From Odiellus spinosus (Eukaryota > Arthropoda > Arachnida > Opiliones > Phalangiidae), in assembly GCA_963920705.1 (NCBI GenBank), contig OY987233.1:930001-994000 (forward strand): 64,000 nucleotides of DNA, written 5' to 3'. This document shows positions 1-12,763 of this stretch, piece by piece. The number at the start of each line of letters is the position of its first letter. Position 1 is the stretch's first letter. The notes below the pieces were generated by a model. It saw only the letters and a list, made by a program, of their open reading frames with translations. It did no database searches and had not been told where the DNA came from. Both the position numbers and the translations under genes were made by a program.

Positions 1-361
1 AGGAAATTTGTGGATTTACACTTGGCAAATTTGTGGATCTACACTTGGCAAATTTGTGGATCTACACTTGGCAAATTTGTGGATCTACACTTTGTTAATT
101 TGTGGATCTACACTTGGAAAATTTGTGGATCTACACTTGGGAAATTTGTGGATCTACACTTGGGAAATTTGTGGATCTACACTTGGGAAAATTGTGGATC
201 TACTCTTGGGAAATTTGTGGATCTACACTAGTAAAATTTGTGGATCTACACTTGGGAAATTTGTGGATCTACACTTGGGAAATTTGTGGATCTACACTTG
301 GGAAATTTGTGGATTTATACTTGGGAAATTTGTGGATTTATACTTGTGAAATTTGTGGATT

Positions 362-1187
362 TATAATTGGGAAATTTGTGGATTTATATTTGGGAAATTT
401 GTGGATCTACACCTGGGAAATTTGTGGATCTACACTTGGGAAATTTGTGGATCTACACTTGGAAAATTTGTGGATCTACACTTGGGAAATTTGTGGATTT
501 ATACTTGGAAATTTGTGGATTTATTCTTGGGAAATTTGTGGATTTATACTTATGAAATTTGTGGATTTATATTTTGGAAATTTGTGGATTTATACTTGGG
601 AAATTTGTGGAATTATACTTGGGAAATTTGTGGATTTATACTTAGGAAATTTGTGGATTTACACTTGGCAAGTTTGTGGATCTACACTTGGCAAATTTGT
701 GGATCTACACTTGGCAAATTTGTGGATCTACACTTGGGAAATTTGTGGATCTACTCTTGCAAATTTGTGGATCTACACTTGGCAAATTTGTGGATCTACA
801 CTTGGGAAATTTGTGGATCTACACTTGGCAAATTTGTGGGTCTACACTTTGTAAATTTGTGGATCTACACTTGGGAAATTTGTGGATCTACACTTGGGAA
901 ATTTTTGGATCTACACTTGGAAAATTTGTGGATCTACACTTGGGAAATTTGTGGATCTACACTTGGGAAATTTGTGGATCTACACTTGGGAAAATTGTGG
1001 ATCTACTCTTGGGAAATTTGTGGATCTACACTAGTAAAATTTGTGGATCTACACTTGGGAAATTTGTGGATCTACACTTGGGAAATTTGTGAATCTACAC
1101 TTGGGAAATTTGTGGATTTATACTTGGCAAATTTGGGGATTTATACTTGGGAAATTTGTGGATTTATACTTGTGAAATTTGTGGATT
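362..1187. repeat. X-type HOR copy 1 (826 bp, subtype with TATATTTTGG)
   Basis: The copy is delimited by successive TATAATTGGG landmarks at 362 and 1188. It carries ACTTATGAAA followed by TATATTTTGG near 550-590, which the next two copies lack. In this it resembles the copy starting at 2842 (2,480 bp downstream) more than its immediate neighbour. The boundaries are chosen by landmark and have no functional meaning. Confidence 0.8.
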
Positions 1188-2014
1188 TATAATTGGGAAA
1201 TTTGTGAATTTATATTTGGGAAATTTGTGGATCTACACTTGGGAAATTTGTGGATCTACACTTGGGAAATTTGTGGATTTATACTTGGGAAATTTGTGGA
1301 TTTATACTTGGAAATTTGTGGATTTATTCTTGGGAAATTTGTGGATTTATACTTAGGAAATTTGTGGATTTATATTTGGGAAATTTGTGGATTTATACTT
1401 GGGAAATTTGTGGACTTATACTTGGGAAATTTGTGGATTTATACTTAGGAAATTTGTGGATTTACACTTGGCAAATTTGTGGATCTACACTTGGGAAATT
1501 TGTGGATCTACACTTTGCAAATTTGTGGATCTACACTTGGGAAATTTGTGGATCTACACTTTGCAAATTTGTGGATCTACACTTGGGAAATTTGTGGATC
1601 TACACTTGGGAAATTTGTGGATCTACACTTGGGAAATTTGTGGATCTATAATTTGCAAATTTGTGGATATACACTTGGGAAATTTGTGGATCTACACTTG
1701 GCAAATTTGTGGATCTACACTTGGCAAATTTGTGGATCTACACTTTGTTAATTTGTGGATCAACACTTGGAAAATTTGTGGATCTACACTTGGGAAATTT
1801 GTGGATCTACACTTGGGAAATTTGTGGATCTACACTTGGGAAAATTGTGGATCTACTCTTGGGAAATTTGTGGATCTACACTAGTAAAATTTGTGGATCT
1901 ACACTTGGGAAATTTATGGATCTACACTTGGGAAATTTGTGGATCTACACTTGGGAAATTTGTGGATTTATACTTGGGAAAAATGTGGATTTATACTTGT
2001 GAAATTTGTGGATT
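1188..2014. repeat. X-type HOR copy 2 (827 bp, subtype with ACTTAGGAAA)
   Basis: The copy runs from one TATAATTGGG landmark to the next. It has ACTTAGGAAA and TATATTTGGG where copy 1 has ACTTATGAAA and TATATTTTGG. Its class A portion, from about 1,387 on, matches 2,237 on at an offset of 850 bp, while the parts from 1,179 and 1,755 match at 827 bp. The 23-bp difference is one monomer gained or lost between copies. Confidence 0.8.
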
Positions 2015-2841
2015 TATAATTGGGAAATTTGTGGATTTATATTTGGGAAATTTGTGGATCTACACCTGGGAAATTTGTGGATCTACACTTGGGAAATTTG
2101 TGGATCTACACTTGGAAAATTTGTGGATCTACACTTGGGAAATTTGTGGATTTATACTTGGAAATTTGTGGATTTATTCTTGGGAAATTTGTGGATTTAT
2201 ACTTAGGAAATTTGTGGATTTATATTTGGGAAATTTGTGGATTTATACTTGGGAAATTTGTGGACTTATACTTGGGAAATTTGTGGATTTATACTTAGGA
2301 AATTTGTGGATTTACACTTGGCAAATTTGTGGATCTACACTTGGGAAATTTGTGGATCTACACTTTGCAAATTTGTGGATCTACACTTGGGAAATTTGTG
2401 GATCTACACTTTGCAAATTTGTGGATCTACACTTGGGAAATTTGTGGATCTACACTTGGGAAATTTGTGGATCTACACTTGGGAAATTTGTGGATCTATA
2501 ATTTGCAAATTTGTGGATATACACTTGGGAAATTTGTGGATCTACACTTGGCAAATTTGTGGATCTACACTTTGTTAATTTGTGGATCAACACTTGGAAA
2601 ATTTGTGGATCTACACTTGGGAAATTTGTGGATCTACACTTGGGAAATTTGTGGATCTACACTTGGGAAAATTGTGGATCTACTCTTGGGAAATTTGTGG
2701 ATCTACACTAGTAAAATTTGTGGATCTACACTTGGGAAATTTGTGGATCTACACTTGGGAAATTTGTGGATCTACACTTGGGAAATTTGTGGATTTATAC
2801 TTGGGAAATTTGTGGATTTATACTTGTGAAATTTGTGGATT
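2015..2841. repeat. X-type HOR copy 3 (827 bp)
   Basis: The copy runs from the TATAATTGGG landmark at 2015 to the one at 2842. It follows the same monomer order as copy 2, including GGACTTATAC near 2,262 and ATATACACTTGGG near 2,517. Small private changes, such as AAAAATGTGG near 1,980 just upstream, distinguish it from its neighbours. Confidence 0.8.
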
Positions 2842-4020
2842 TATAATTGGGAAATTTGTGGATTTATATTTGGGAAATTTATGGATCTACACCTGGGAAA
2901 TTTGTGGATCTACACTTGGGAAATTTGTGGATCTACACTTGGAAAATTTGTGGATCTACACTTGGGAAATTTGTGGATTTATACTTGGAAATTTGTGGAT
3001 TTATTCTTTGGAAATTTGTGGATTTATACTTATGAAATTTGTGGATTTATATTTTGGAAATTTGTGGATTTATACTTGGGAAATTTGTGGACTTATACTT
3101 GGGAAATTTGTGGATTTATACTTAGGAAATTTGTGGATTTACACTTGGCAAATTTGTGGATCTACACTTGGCAAATTTGTGGATCTACACTTGGCAAATT
3201 TGTGGATCTACACTTGGGAAATTTGTGGATCTACTCTTGCAAATTTGTGGATCTACACTTGGCAAATTTGTGGATTTACACTTGGGAAATTTGTGGATCT
3301 ACACTTGGCAAATTTGTGGGTCTACACTTTGTAAATTTGTGGATCTACACTTGGGAAATTTGTGGATCTACACTTGGGAAATTTTTGGATCTACACTTGG
3401 AAAATTTGTGGATCTACACTTGGGAAATTTGTGGATCTACACTTGGGAAATTTGTGGATCTACACTTGGGAAAATTGTGGATCTACTCTTGGGAAATTTG
3501 TGGATCTACACTAGTAAAATTTGTGGATCTACACTTGGGAAATTTGTGGATCTACACTTGGGAAATTTGTTATTCTACACTTGGGAAATTTGTTTATTTA
3601 TACTTGGGAAATTTGGGGATTTACACTTGGCAAATTTGTGGATCTACACTTGGCAAATTTGTGGATCTACACTTGGCAAATTTGTGGATCTACACTTGGG
3701 AAATTTGTGGATCTACACTTGGGAAATTTGTGGATCTACTCTTGCAAATTTGTGGATCTACACTTGGCAAATTTGTGGATCTACACTTTGCAAATTTGTG
3801 GATATACACTTGGGAAATTTGTGGATCTACACTTGGCAAATTTGTGGGTCTACACTTTGTAAATTTGTGGATCTACACTTGGAAAATTTGTGGATCTACA
3901 CTTGGGAAATTTGTGGATCTACACTTGGGAAATTTGTGGATCTACACTTGGGAAAATTGTGGATCTACTCTTGGGAAATTTGTGGATCTACACTAGTAAA
4001 ATTTGTGGATCTACACTTGG
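2842..4020. repeat. X-type HOR copy 4, extended and rearranged
   Basis: This copy starts like copy 1, with TATATTTTGG near 3,050. From about 3,565 it carries unusual monomers, TTGTTATTCTACAC followed by TTGTTTATTTATAC. That same pair recurs near 23,105, 45,230 and 61,690, so this stretch is a shared element and not random decay. The SpeI monomers at 3510 and 3992 are 482 bp apart. Confidence 0.72.
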
Positions 4021-4525
4021 GAAATTTGTGGATCTACACTTGGGAAATTTGTGGATCTACACTTGGGAAATTTGTGGATTTATACTTGGCAAATTTGGGG
4101 ATTTATACTTGGGAAATTTGTGGATTTATACTTGTGAAATTTGTGGATTTATAATTGGGAAATTTGATAATTTATATTTGGGAAATTTGTGGATCTACAC
4201 TTGGGAAATGTGTGGATCTACACTTGGAAAATTTGTGGATCTACACTTGGGAAATTTGTGGATCTACACTTGCGAAATTTGTGGATCTACACTTGGGAAA
4301 TTTGTGGATCTACACTTGGGAAATTTGTGGATTTATACTTGGGAAATTTGTGGATTTATACTTGGAAATTTGTGGATTTATTCTTGGGAAATTTGTGGAT
4401 TTATACTTAGGAAATTTGTGGATTTATATTTGGGAAATTTGTGGATTTATACTTGGGAAATTTGTGGACTTATACTTGGGAAATTTGTGGATTTATACTT
4501 AGGAAATTTGTGGATTTACACTTGG
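4021..4525. repeat. 505-bp tandem duplication, first copy
   Basis: This copy matches 4,526-5,030 at a constant offset of 505 bp (22 monomers minus 1 bp). Landmarks TTGGCAAATTTGGGG (4086 and 4591), GGGAAATTTGATAATTTAT and AAATGTGTGG all recur at that offset. The left edge is set by a difference at 4020 versus 4525 (TTGGG versus TTGGC). Confidence 0.85.
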
Positions 4526-5030
4526 CAAATTTGTGGATCTACACTTGGGAAATTTGTGGATCTACACTTGGGAAATTTGTGGATTTATACTTGGCAAATT
4601 TGGGGATTTATACTTGGGAAATTTGTGGATTTATACTTGTGAAATTTGTGGATTTATAATTGGGAAATTTGATAATTTATATTTGGGAAATTTGTGGATC
4701 TACACTTGGGAAATGTGTGGATCTACACTTGGAAAATTTGTGGATCTACACTTGGGAAATTTGTGGATCTACACTTGCGAAATTTGTGGATCTACACTTG
4801 GGAAATTTGTGGATCTACACTTGGGAAATTTGTGGATTTATACTTGGGAAATTTGTGGATTTATACTTGGAAATTTGTGGATTTATTCTTGGGAAATTTG
4901 TGGATTTATACTTAGGAAATTTGTGGATTTATATTTGGGAAATTTGTGGATTTATACTTGGGAAATTTGTGGACTTATACTTGGGAAATTTGTGGATTTA
5001 TACTTAGGAAATTTGTGGATTTACACTTGG
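4526..5030. repeat. 505-bp tandem duplication, second copy
   Basis: This is the second copy of the 4,021-4,525 unit. From about 5,055 the order changes to TACTCTTGCAAATTTG and then a run towards the Y domain. The region 4.66-5.28 kb also matches 48.78-49.36 kb at offsets of 44,118 and then 44,072 bp, so the transition out of domain X is itself duplicated. Confidence 0.83.
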
Positions 5031-6220
5031 CAAATTTGTGGATCTACACTTGGGAAATTTGTGGATCTACTCTTGCAAATTTGTGGATCTACACTTGGCA
5101 AATTTGTGGATCTACACTTTGCAAATTTGTGGATATACACTTGGGAAATTTGTGGATCTACACTTGGCAAATTTGTGGGTCTACACTTTGTAAATTTGTG
5201 GATCTACACTTGGGAAATTTGTGGATCTACACTTGGGAAATTTTTGGATCTACACTTGAGAAATTTGTGGATCTACTCTTGGGAAATTTGTGGATCTACA
5301 CTAGGGAAATTTGTGGATTTATACTTGGGAAATTTGGGGATTTATACTTGGGAAATTTGTGGATTTATAATTGGGAAATTTGTGGATTTATACTTGGGAA
5401 ATTTGGGGATTTATACTTGGGAAATTTGTGGATTTATAATTGGGAAATTTGTGGATTTATATTTGGGAAATTTGTGGATCTACACTTGGGAAATTTGTGG
5501 ATCTACACTTGGGAAATTTGTGGATCTACACTTGGGAAATTTGTGGATCTACACTTGGGAAATTTGTGGATCTACACTTGGGAAATTTGTGGATTTATAC
5601 TTGGGAAATTTGTTGATTTATTCTTGGGAAATTTGTGGATTTATAATTGGGAAATTTGTGGATTTATATTTGGGAAATTTGTGGATCTACACTTGGGAAA
5701 TTTGTGGATCTACACTTGGAAAATTTGTGGATCTACACTTGGGAAATTTGTGGATCTACACTTGCGAAATTTGTGGATCTACACTTGGGAAATTTGTGGA
5801 TCTACACTTGGGAAATTTGTGGATTTATACTTGGGAAATTTGTGGATTTATACTTGGGAAATTTGTGGATCTACACTTGGGAAATTTGTGGTCCTACTCT
5901 TGCAAATTTGTGGATCTACACTTTGCAAATTTGTGGATATACACTTGGGAAATTTTTGGATCTACACTTGGCAAATTTGTGGGTCTACACTTGGGAAATT
6001 TGTGGATCTACACTTGGGAAATTTGTGGATCTACACTTGGGAAATTTGTGGATCTACACTTGGGAAATTTTTGGATCTACATTTGGGAAATTTGGGGATC
6101 TACACTTGGGAAATTTGTGGATTTATACTTGGCAAATTTTGGGATTTATACTTGGGAAATTTGTGGATTTATACTTGGGAAATTTGTGGATTTATAATTG
6201 GGAAATTTGTGGATTTATAA

Positions 6221-7092
6221 TTGGGATATTTGTGGATTTATATTTGGGAAATTTGTGGATCTACACTTGGGAAATTTGTGGATCTACTCTTGCCAATTTG
6301 TGGATCTACACTTGGCAAATTTGTGGATCTACACTTTGCAAATTTGTGGATATACACTTGGGAAATTTGTGGATCTACACTTGGGAAATTTTTGGATCTA
6401 CACTTGGGAAATTTGTGGATCTAAACTTGGGAAATTTGTGGATCTACACTTGGGAAATTTGTGGATTTATACTTGGGAAATTTGTTGATTTATTCTTGGG
6501 AAATTTGTGGATTTATAATTGGGAAATTTGTGGATTTATACTTGGGAAATTTGTTGATTTATTCTTGGGAAATTTGTGGATTTATAATTGGGAAATTTGT
6601 GGATTTATATTTGGGAAATTTGTGGATCTACACTTGGGAAATTTGTGGATCTACACTTGGGAAATTTGTGGATCTACACTTGGGAAATTTGTGGATTTAT
6701 ACTTGGGAAATTTGTGGATTTATACTTGGGAAATTTGTGGATCTACACTTGGGAAATTTGTGGTTCTACTCTTGCAAATTTGTGGATCTACACTTTGCAA
6801 ATTTGTGGATATACACTTGGGAAATTTGTGGATCTACACTTGGCAAATTTGTGGGTCTACACTTGGGAAATTTGTGGATCTACACTTGGGAAATTTGTGG
6901 ATCTACACTTGGGAAATTTGTGGATCTACACTTGGGAAATTTTTGGATCTACATTTGGGAAATTTGGGGATCTACACTTGGGAAATTTGTGGATTTATAC
7001 TTGGCAAATTTTGGGATTTATACTTGGGAAATTTGTGGATTTATACTTGGGAAATTTGTGGATTTATAATTGGGAAATTTGTGGATTTATAA
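6221..7092. repeat. Y-type HOR copy (872 bp)
   Basis: The copy is delimited by successive GGGATATTTG markers. It contains a doubled set of TTGTTGATTTATTC and TATAATTGGG monomers near 6,480-6,610, then class B, class A, a GTGGTTCTACTC 22-bp monomer, ATATACAC, GTGGGTCTACAC and the pair TACATTTGGG / TTTGGGGATC. Confidence 0.8.
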
Positions 7093-7941
7093 TTGGGATA
7101 TTTGTGGATTTATATTTGGGAAATTTGTGGATCTACACTTGGCAAATTTGTGGATCTACACTTGGGAAATTTGTGGATCTACTCTTGCCAATTTGTGGAT
7201 CTACACTTGGCAAATTTGTGGATCTACACTTTGCAAATTTGTGGATATACACTTGGGAAATTTGTGGATCTACACTTGGGAAATTTTTGGATCTACACTT
7301 GGGAAATTTGTGGATCTAAACTTGGGAAATTTGTGGATCTACACTTGGGAAATTTGTGGATTTATACTTGGGAAATTTGTTGATTTATTCTTGGGAAATT
7401 TGTGGATTTATAATTGGGAAATTTGTGGATTTATATTTGGGAAATTTGTGGATCTACACTTGGGAAATTTGTGGATCTACACTTGGAAAATTTGTGGATC
7501 TACACTTGGGAAATTTGTGGATCTACACTTGCGAAATTTGTGGATCTACACTTGGGAAATTTGTGGATCTACACTTGGGAAATTTGTGGATTTATACTTG
7601 GGAAATTTGTGGATTTATACTTAGGAAATTTGTGGATTTATATTTGGGAAATTTGTGGATTTATACTTGGGAAATTTGTGGATCTACACTTGGGAAATTT
7701 GTGGTTCTACTCTTGCAAATTTGTGGATCTACACTTTGCAAATTTGTGGATATACACTTGGGAAATTTGTGGATCTACACTTGGGAAATTTTTGGATCTA
7801 CATTTGGGAAATTTGGGGATCTACACTTGGGAAATTTGTGGATTTATACTTGGCAAATTTTGGGATTTATACTTGGGAAATTTGTGGATTTATACTTGGG
7901 AAATTTGTGGATTTATAATTGGGAAATTTGTGGATTTATAA
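7093..7941. repeat. Y-type HOR copy (849 bp)
   Basis: This copy has the same monomer order as the preceding 872-bp unit but is one monomer shorter overall. It lacks the doubled TTGTTGATTTATTC set and has a different class A count. The end is set by the next GGGATATTTG marker at 7944. Confidence 0.8.
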
Positions 7942-8434
7942 TTGGGATATTTGTGGATTTATATTTGGGAAATTTGTGGATCTACACTTGGCAAATTTGT
8001 GGATCTACACTTGGGAAATTTGTGGATCTACTCTTGCCAATTTGTGGATCTACACTTGGCAAATTTGTGGATCTACACTTTGCAAATTTGTGGATATACA
8101 CTTGGGAAATTTGTGGATCTACACTTGGCAAATTTGTGGGTCTACACTTTGCAAATTTGTGGATCTACACTTGGGAAATTTGTGGATCTACACTTGGGAA
8201 ATTTTTGGATCTACACTTGGGAAATTTGTGGATCTAAACTTGGGAAATTTTTGGATCTAAACTTGGGAAATTTTTGGATCTACACTTGGGAAATTTTAGG
8301 ATCTACACTAGGGAAATTTGTGGATCTACACTTGGGAAATATGTGGATCTACTCTTGGGAAATTTGTGGATCTACACTTGGGAAATTTGTGGATCTACAC
8401 TTGGGAAATTTGTGGATCTACACTTGGGAAATTT

Positions 8435-8608
8435 GTGGATCTATACAAAGGGAAATTTGTGGATCTATACAAAGGGAAATTTGTGGATCTATACAAAGCA
8501 AAATTTGGATCTATACTTGGAAAATTTGTGGATTTATTCTTATAAAATTTTAGGATATATGCTTGGAAATTTGTTGATCTATACTTGTTAAATATGTGTA
8601 TCTACACT
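8435..8608. repeat. Diverged ACAAAG cassette, variant with two ACAAAGGG units (copy 1)
   Basis: Two 24-bp monomers ending ACAAAGGG are followed by ACAAAGCAAAATTTGG (8493), then by atypical short monomers with TTATAAAATTTTAGG, ATATATGCTTGG, TTGTTGATC and TTGTTAAATATGTG. The 24- and 21-bp units break the 23-bp phase. The cassette is 1,079 bp upstream of the next one. Confidence 0.88.
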
Positions 8609-9386
8609 TGGGAAATTTGTGGATCTACACTTGCGAAATTTGTGGATCTACACTTGGGAAATTTGTGGATCTACACTTGGGAAATTTTCGGATTTATACT
8701 TGGGAAATTTGTGTATTTATACTTGGGAAATTTGTGGATTTATGCTTAGGAAATTTGTGGATTTATACTTAGGAAATTTGTGGATTTATATTTGGGAGAT
8801 TTTTGTATTTATACTTGGGAAATTTGTGGACTTATACTTGGGAAATTTGTGGATTTACACTTGGCAAATTTGTGGATCTACACTTGGCAAATTTGTGGAT
8901 CTACACTTGGCAAATTTGTGGATCTACACTTGGGAAATTTGTGGATCTACACTTGGGAAATTTGTGGAACTACACTTGGAAAATTTGTGGATCTACACTT
9001 GGGAAATTTGTGGATCTACTCTTGGGAAATTTGTGGATCTAAACTTGGGAAATTTGAGGATCTACACTTGGGAAATTTGTGGATCTCACTTGGGAAATTT
9101 GGGGATTTATACTTGGGAAATTTGTGGATTTATACTTGGGAAATTTGTGGATTTATAATTGGGAAATTTGTGGATTTATATTTGGGAAATTTGTGGATCT
9201 ACACTTGGGAAATTGGTGGATCTACACTTGGGAAATTTGTGGATCTACACTTGGGAAATTTGTGGATCTACACTTGGGAAATTTTTGGATCTACACTTGG
9301 GAAATTTGTGGATCTACACTTGGGAAATTTGTGGATCTACACTTGGGAAATTTTTGGATCTTCACTTGGGAAATTTGTGGATCTAA

Positions 9387-11475
9387 ACTTGGGAAATTTG
9401 AGGATCTACACTTGGGAAATTTGTGGATCTACACTTGGGAAATTTGTGGATCTACTCTTGGGAAATTTGTGGATCTACACTAGGGAAATTTGTGGATCTA
9501 CTCTTGGGAAATTTGTGGATCTACACTTGGGAAATTTGTGGATCTATACAAAGGGAAATTTGTGGATCTATACAAAGCAAAATTTGGATCTAAACTTGGA
9601 AAAATTGTGGATTTATTCTTGGAAAATTTGGGGATATATGCTTGGAAATTTGTTGATCTATACTTGGGAATTATGTGTATATATACTTGGGATTTTTGTG
9701 GATCTACACTTGGGAAATTTGTGGATCTACACTTGCAAATTTGTGGATCTACACTCGGCAAATTTGTGGATCTACACTTTGCAAATTTGTGGATCTACAC
9801 TTTGGAAATTTGTGGATTAACACTTGGCAAATTTGTGGATCTACACTTGCGAAATTTGTGGATCTACACTTGGCAAATTTGTTAATCCACACTTGGGAAA
9901 TTTGGGGATTTATACTTGGGAAATTTGTGGAATTATACTTGGGAAATTTGTGGATTTATAATTGGGAAATTTGTGGATTTATATTTGGGAAATTTGTGGA
10001 TCTACACTTGGGAAATTTGTGGATCTACACTTGGGAAATTTGTGGATCTACACTTGGGAAATTTGTGGATCTACACTTGGGAAATTTGTGGATCTACACT
10101 TGGGAAATTTGTGGATCTACACTTGGGAAATTTGTGGATCTACACTTGGGAAATTTGTGGATCTACTCTTGGGAAATTTGTGGATCTACTCTTGCAAATT
10201 TGTGGATCTACACTTGGGAAATTTGTGGATCTACACTTGGCAAATTTGTGGGTCTACACTTTGTAAATTTGTGGATCTACACTTGGGAAATTTGTGGATC
10301 TACACTTGGGAAATTTGTGGATCTACTCTTGGGAAATTTGTGGATCTACACTAGGGAAATTTGTGGATTTATACTTGGGAAATTTGGGGATTTATACTTG
10401 GGAAATTTGTGGATTTATATTTGGGAAATTTGTGGATCTACCCTTGGGAAATTTGTGGATCTACACTTGGGAAATTTGTGGATCTACACTTGGGAAATTT
10501 GTGGATCTACACTTGGGAAATTTGTGGATCTACACTTGGGAAATTTGTGGATCTACACTTGGGAAATTTGTGGATTTATACTTGGGAAATTTGTTGATTT
10601 ATTCTTGGGAAATTTGTGGATTTATAATTGGGAAATTTGTGGATTTATATTTGGGAAATTTGTGGATCTACACTTGGGAAATTTGTGGATCTACACTTGG
10701 AAAATTTGTGGATCTACACTTGGGAAATTTGTGGATCTACACTTGCGAAATTTGTGGATCTACACTTGGGAAATTTGTGGATCTACACTTGGGAAATTTG
10801 TGGATTTATACTTGGGAAATTTGTGGATTTATACTTGGGAAATTTGTGGATTTATTCTTGGGAAATTTGTGGATTTATACTTAGGAAATTTGTGGATTTA
10901 TATTTGGGAAATTTGTGGATTTATACTTGGGAAATTTGTGGATCTACACTTGGGAAATTTGTGGTTCTACTCTTGCAAATTTGTGGATCTACACTTTGCA
11001 AATTTGTGGATATACACTTGGGAAATTTGTGGATCTACACTTGGCAAATTTGTGGGTCTACACTTGGGAAATTTGTGGATCTACACTTGGGAAATTTGTG
11101 GATCTACACTTGGGAAATTTGTGGATCTACACTTGGGAAATTTTTGGATCTACATTTGGGAAATTTGGGGATCTACACTTGGGAAATTTGTGGATTTATA
11201 CTTGGCAACTTTTGGGATTTATACTTGGGAAATTTGTGGATTTATACTTGGGAAATTTGTGGATTTATAATTGGGAAATTTGTGGATTTATAATTGGGAT
11301 ATTTGTGGATTTATATTTGGGAAATTTGTGGATCTACACTTGGCAAATTTGTGGATCTACACTTGGGAAATTTGTGGATCTACTCTTGCCAATTTGTGGA
11401 TCTACACTTGGCAAATTTGTGGATCTACACTTTGCAAATTTGTGGATATACACTTGGGAAATTTGTGGATCTACA
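9387..11475. repeat. 2.09-kb segment duplicated at 55,665-57,753
   Basis: Landmarks match at a constant offset of 46,278 bp, including the ACAAAG cassette (9572 and 55850), TTAATCCACAC near 9,890, the GGGATATTTG marker at 11,296 and the 3,352-bp interval before it. Scattered differences are visible, for example GGAATTATAC near 9,928 versus GGATTTATAC, and TTGGCAACTTTTGGG near 11,211 versus TTGGCAAATTTTGGG. Small compensating monomer gains and losses occur at 10.2-10.43 kb. Confidence 0.85.
9538..9700. repeat. Diverged ACAAAG cassette, variant with one ACAAAGGG unit (copy 2)
   Basis: One ACAAAGGG monomer precedes ACAAAGCAAAATTTGG at 9572. The following monomers read AAACTTGGAAAAATTG, ATATATGCTTGG, GGGAATTATGTG and GTGTATATATACTTGGG. 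A minus-strand open frame of 87 codons (9,498-9,761) sits here only because the odd monomer lengths disturb the regular stop spacing. Confidence 0.88.
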
Positions 11476-11639
11476 CTTGGCAAATTTGTGGGTCTACACT
11501 TTGCAAATTTGTGGATCTACACTTGGGAAATTTGTGGATCTACACTTGGGAAATTTTTGGATCTACACTTGGGAAATTTGTGGATCTAAACTTGGGAAAT
11601 TTGTGGATCTACACTTGGGAAATTTGTCGATTTATACTT

Positions 11640-12763
11640 GGGAAATTTGTTGATTTATTCTTGGGAAATTTGTGGATTTATAATTGGGAAATTTGTGGAA
11701 TTATATTTGGGAAATTTTTGGATCTACACTTGGGAAATTTGGTGATCTACACTTGGAAAATTTGTGGATCTACACTTGGGAAATTTGTGGATCTACACTT
11801 GGGAAATTTGTGGATCTACACTTGGGAAATTTGTGGATTTATACTTGGGAAATTTGTGGATTTATACTTGGGAAATTTGTGGATTTATTCTTGGGAAATT
11901 TGTGGATTTATACTTAGGAAATTTGTGGATTTATATTTGGGAAATTTGTGGATTTATACTTGGGAAATTTGTGGATCTACACTTGGGAAATTTGTGGTTC
12001 TACTCTTGCAAATTTGTGGATCTACACTTTGCAAATTTGTGGATATACACTTGGGAAATTTGTGGATCTACACTTGGGAAATTTGTGGATCTACACTTGT
12101 GAAATTTGTGGATCAACACTTGGGAAATTTTTGGATCTACATTTGGGAAATTTGGGGATCTACACTTGGGAAATTTGTGGATTTATACTTGGCAAATTTT
12201 GGGATTTATACTTGGGAAATTTGTGGATTTATACTTGGGAAATTTGTGGATTTATAATTGGGAAATTTGTGGATTTATAATTGGGATATTTGTGGATTTA
12301 TATTTGGGAAATTTGTGGATCTACACTTGGGAAATTTGTGGATCTACTCTTGCCAATTTGTGGATCTACACTTGGCAAATTTGTGGATCTACACTTGGCA
12401 AATTTGTGGATCTACACTTTGCAAATTTGTGGATATACACTTGGGAAATTTGTGGATCTACACTTGGCAAATTTGTGGGTCTACACTTTGCAAATTTGTG
12501 GATCTACACTTGCCAATTTGTGGATCTACACTTGGCAAATTTGTGGATCTACACTTTGCAAATTTGTGGATATACACTTGGGAAATTTGTGGATCTACAC
12601 TTGGCAAATTTGTGGGTCTACACTTTGCAAATTTGTGGATCTACACTTGGGAAATTTGTGGATCTACACTTGGGAAATTTTTGGATCTACACTTGGGAAA
12701 TTTGTGGATCTAAACTTGGGAAATTTGTGGATCTACACTTGGGAAATTTGTGGATTTATACTT
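11640..12763. repeat. 1,124-bp HOR duplication, first copy
   Basis: This copy matches the following unit at an offset of 1,124 bp (49 monomers minus 3), with landmarks at 11,684/12,808, 11,764/12,888, 11,948/13,072 and 12,281/13,405. A further local repeat of about 160 bp lies inside at 12.35-12.64 kb, where TTGCCAATTTG and ATATACAC occur twice. Edges are approximate. Confidence 0.75.

Larger units (their letters stand above)
1..5300. repeat. Domain X-left: 803-850 bp higher-order repeats with SpeI-bearing monomers
   Basis: Alternating blocks of class A (GATCTACAC) and class B (GATTTATAC) monomers recur in fixed order. One monomer per HOR carries ACTAGT, at 227, 1030, 1880, 2707, 3510 and 3992, giving spacings of 803, 850, 827, 803 and 482 bp. 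Each equals a whole number of 23-bp units minus 1 or 2 bp for the 22-bp monomers inside. The domain ends near 5,300, where CTAGGG replaces ACTAGT and the Y-type order begins. The same HOR type returns at 20-48.7 kb and 58.6-63 kb. Confidence 0.88.

Noticed and set aside
8442-8500. ACAAAG monomers as a local inversion of CTTTGT monomers
   Set aside because: Only about seven bases agree with the reverse complement of the TTTGTA variant and the flanks stay in direct orientation, so the match may be chance.
8435-8608. ACAAAG cassette as a transposon remnant
   Set aside because: Its monomers remain recognisable derivatives of the 23-bp unit throughout. No terminal inverted repeats, target-site duplication or coding remnant is visible.
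9498-9761. Minus-strand open frames of 87-93 codons at 9,498, 14,874, 15,442 and 55,776
   Set aside because: All four sit on the one-unit ACAAAG cassette, where 24-, 22- and 21-bp monomers disturb the regular minus-strand stops. They repeat because the cassette repeats.
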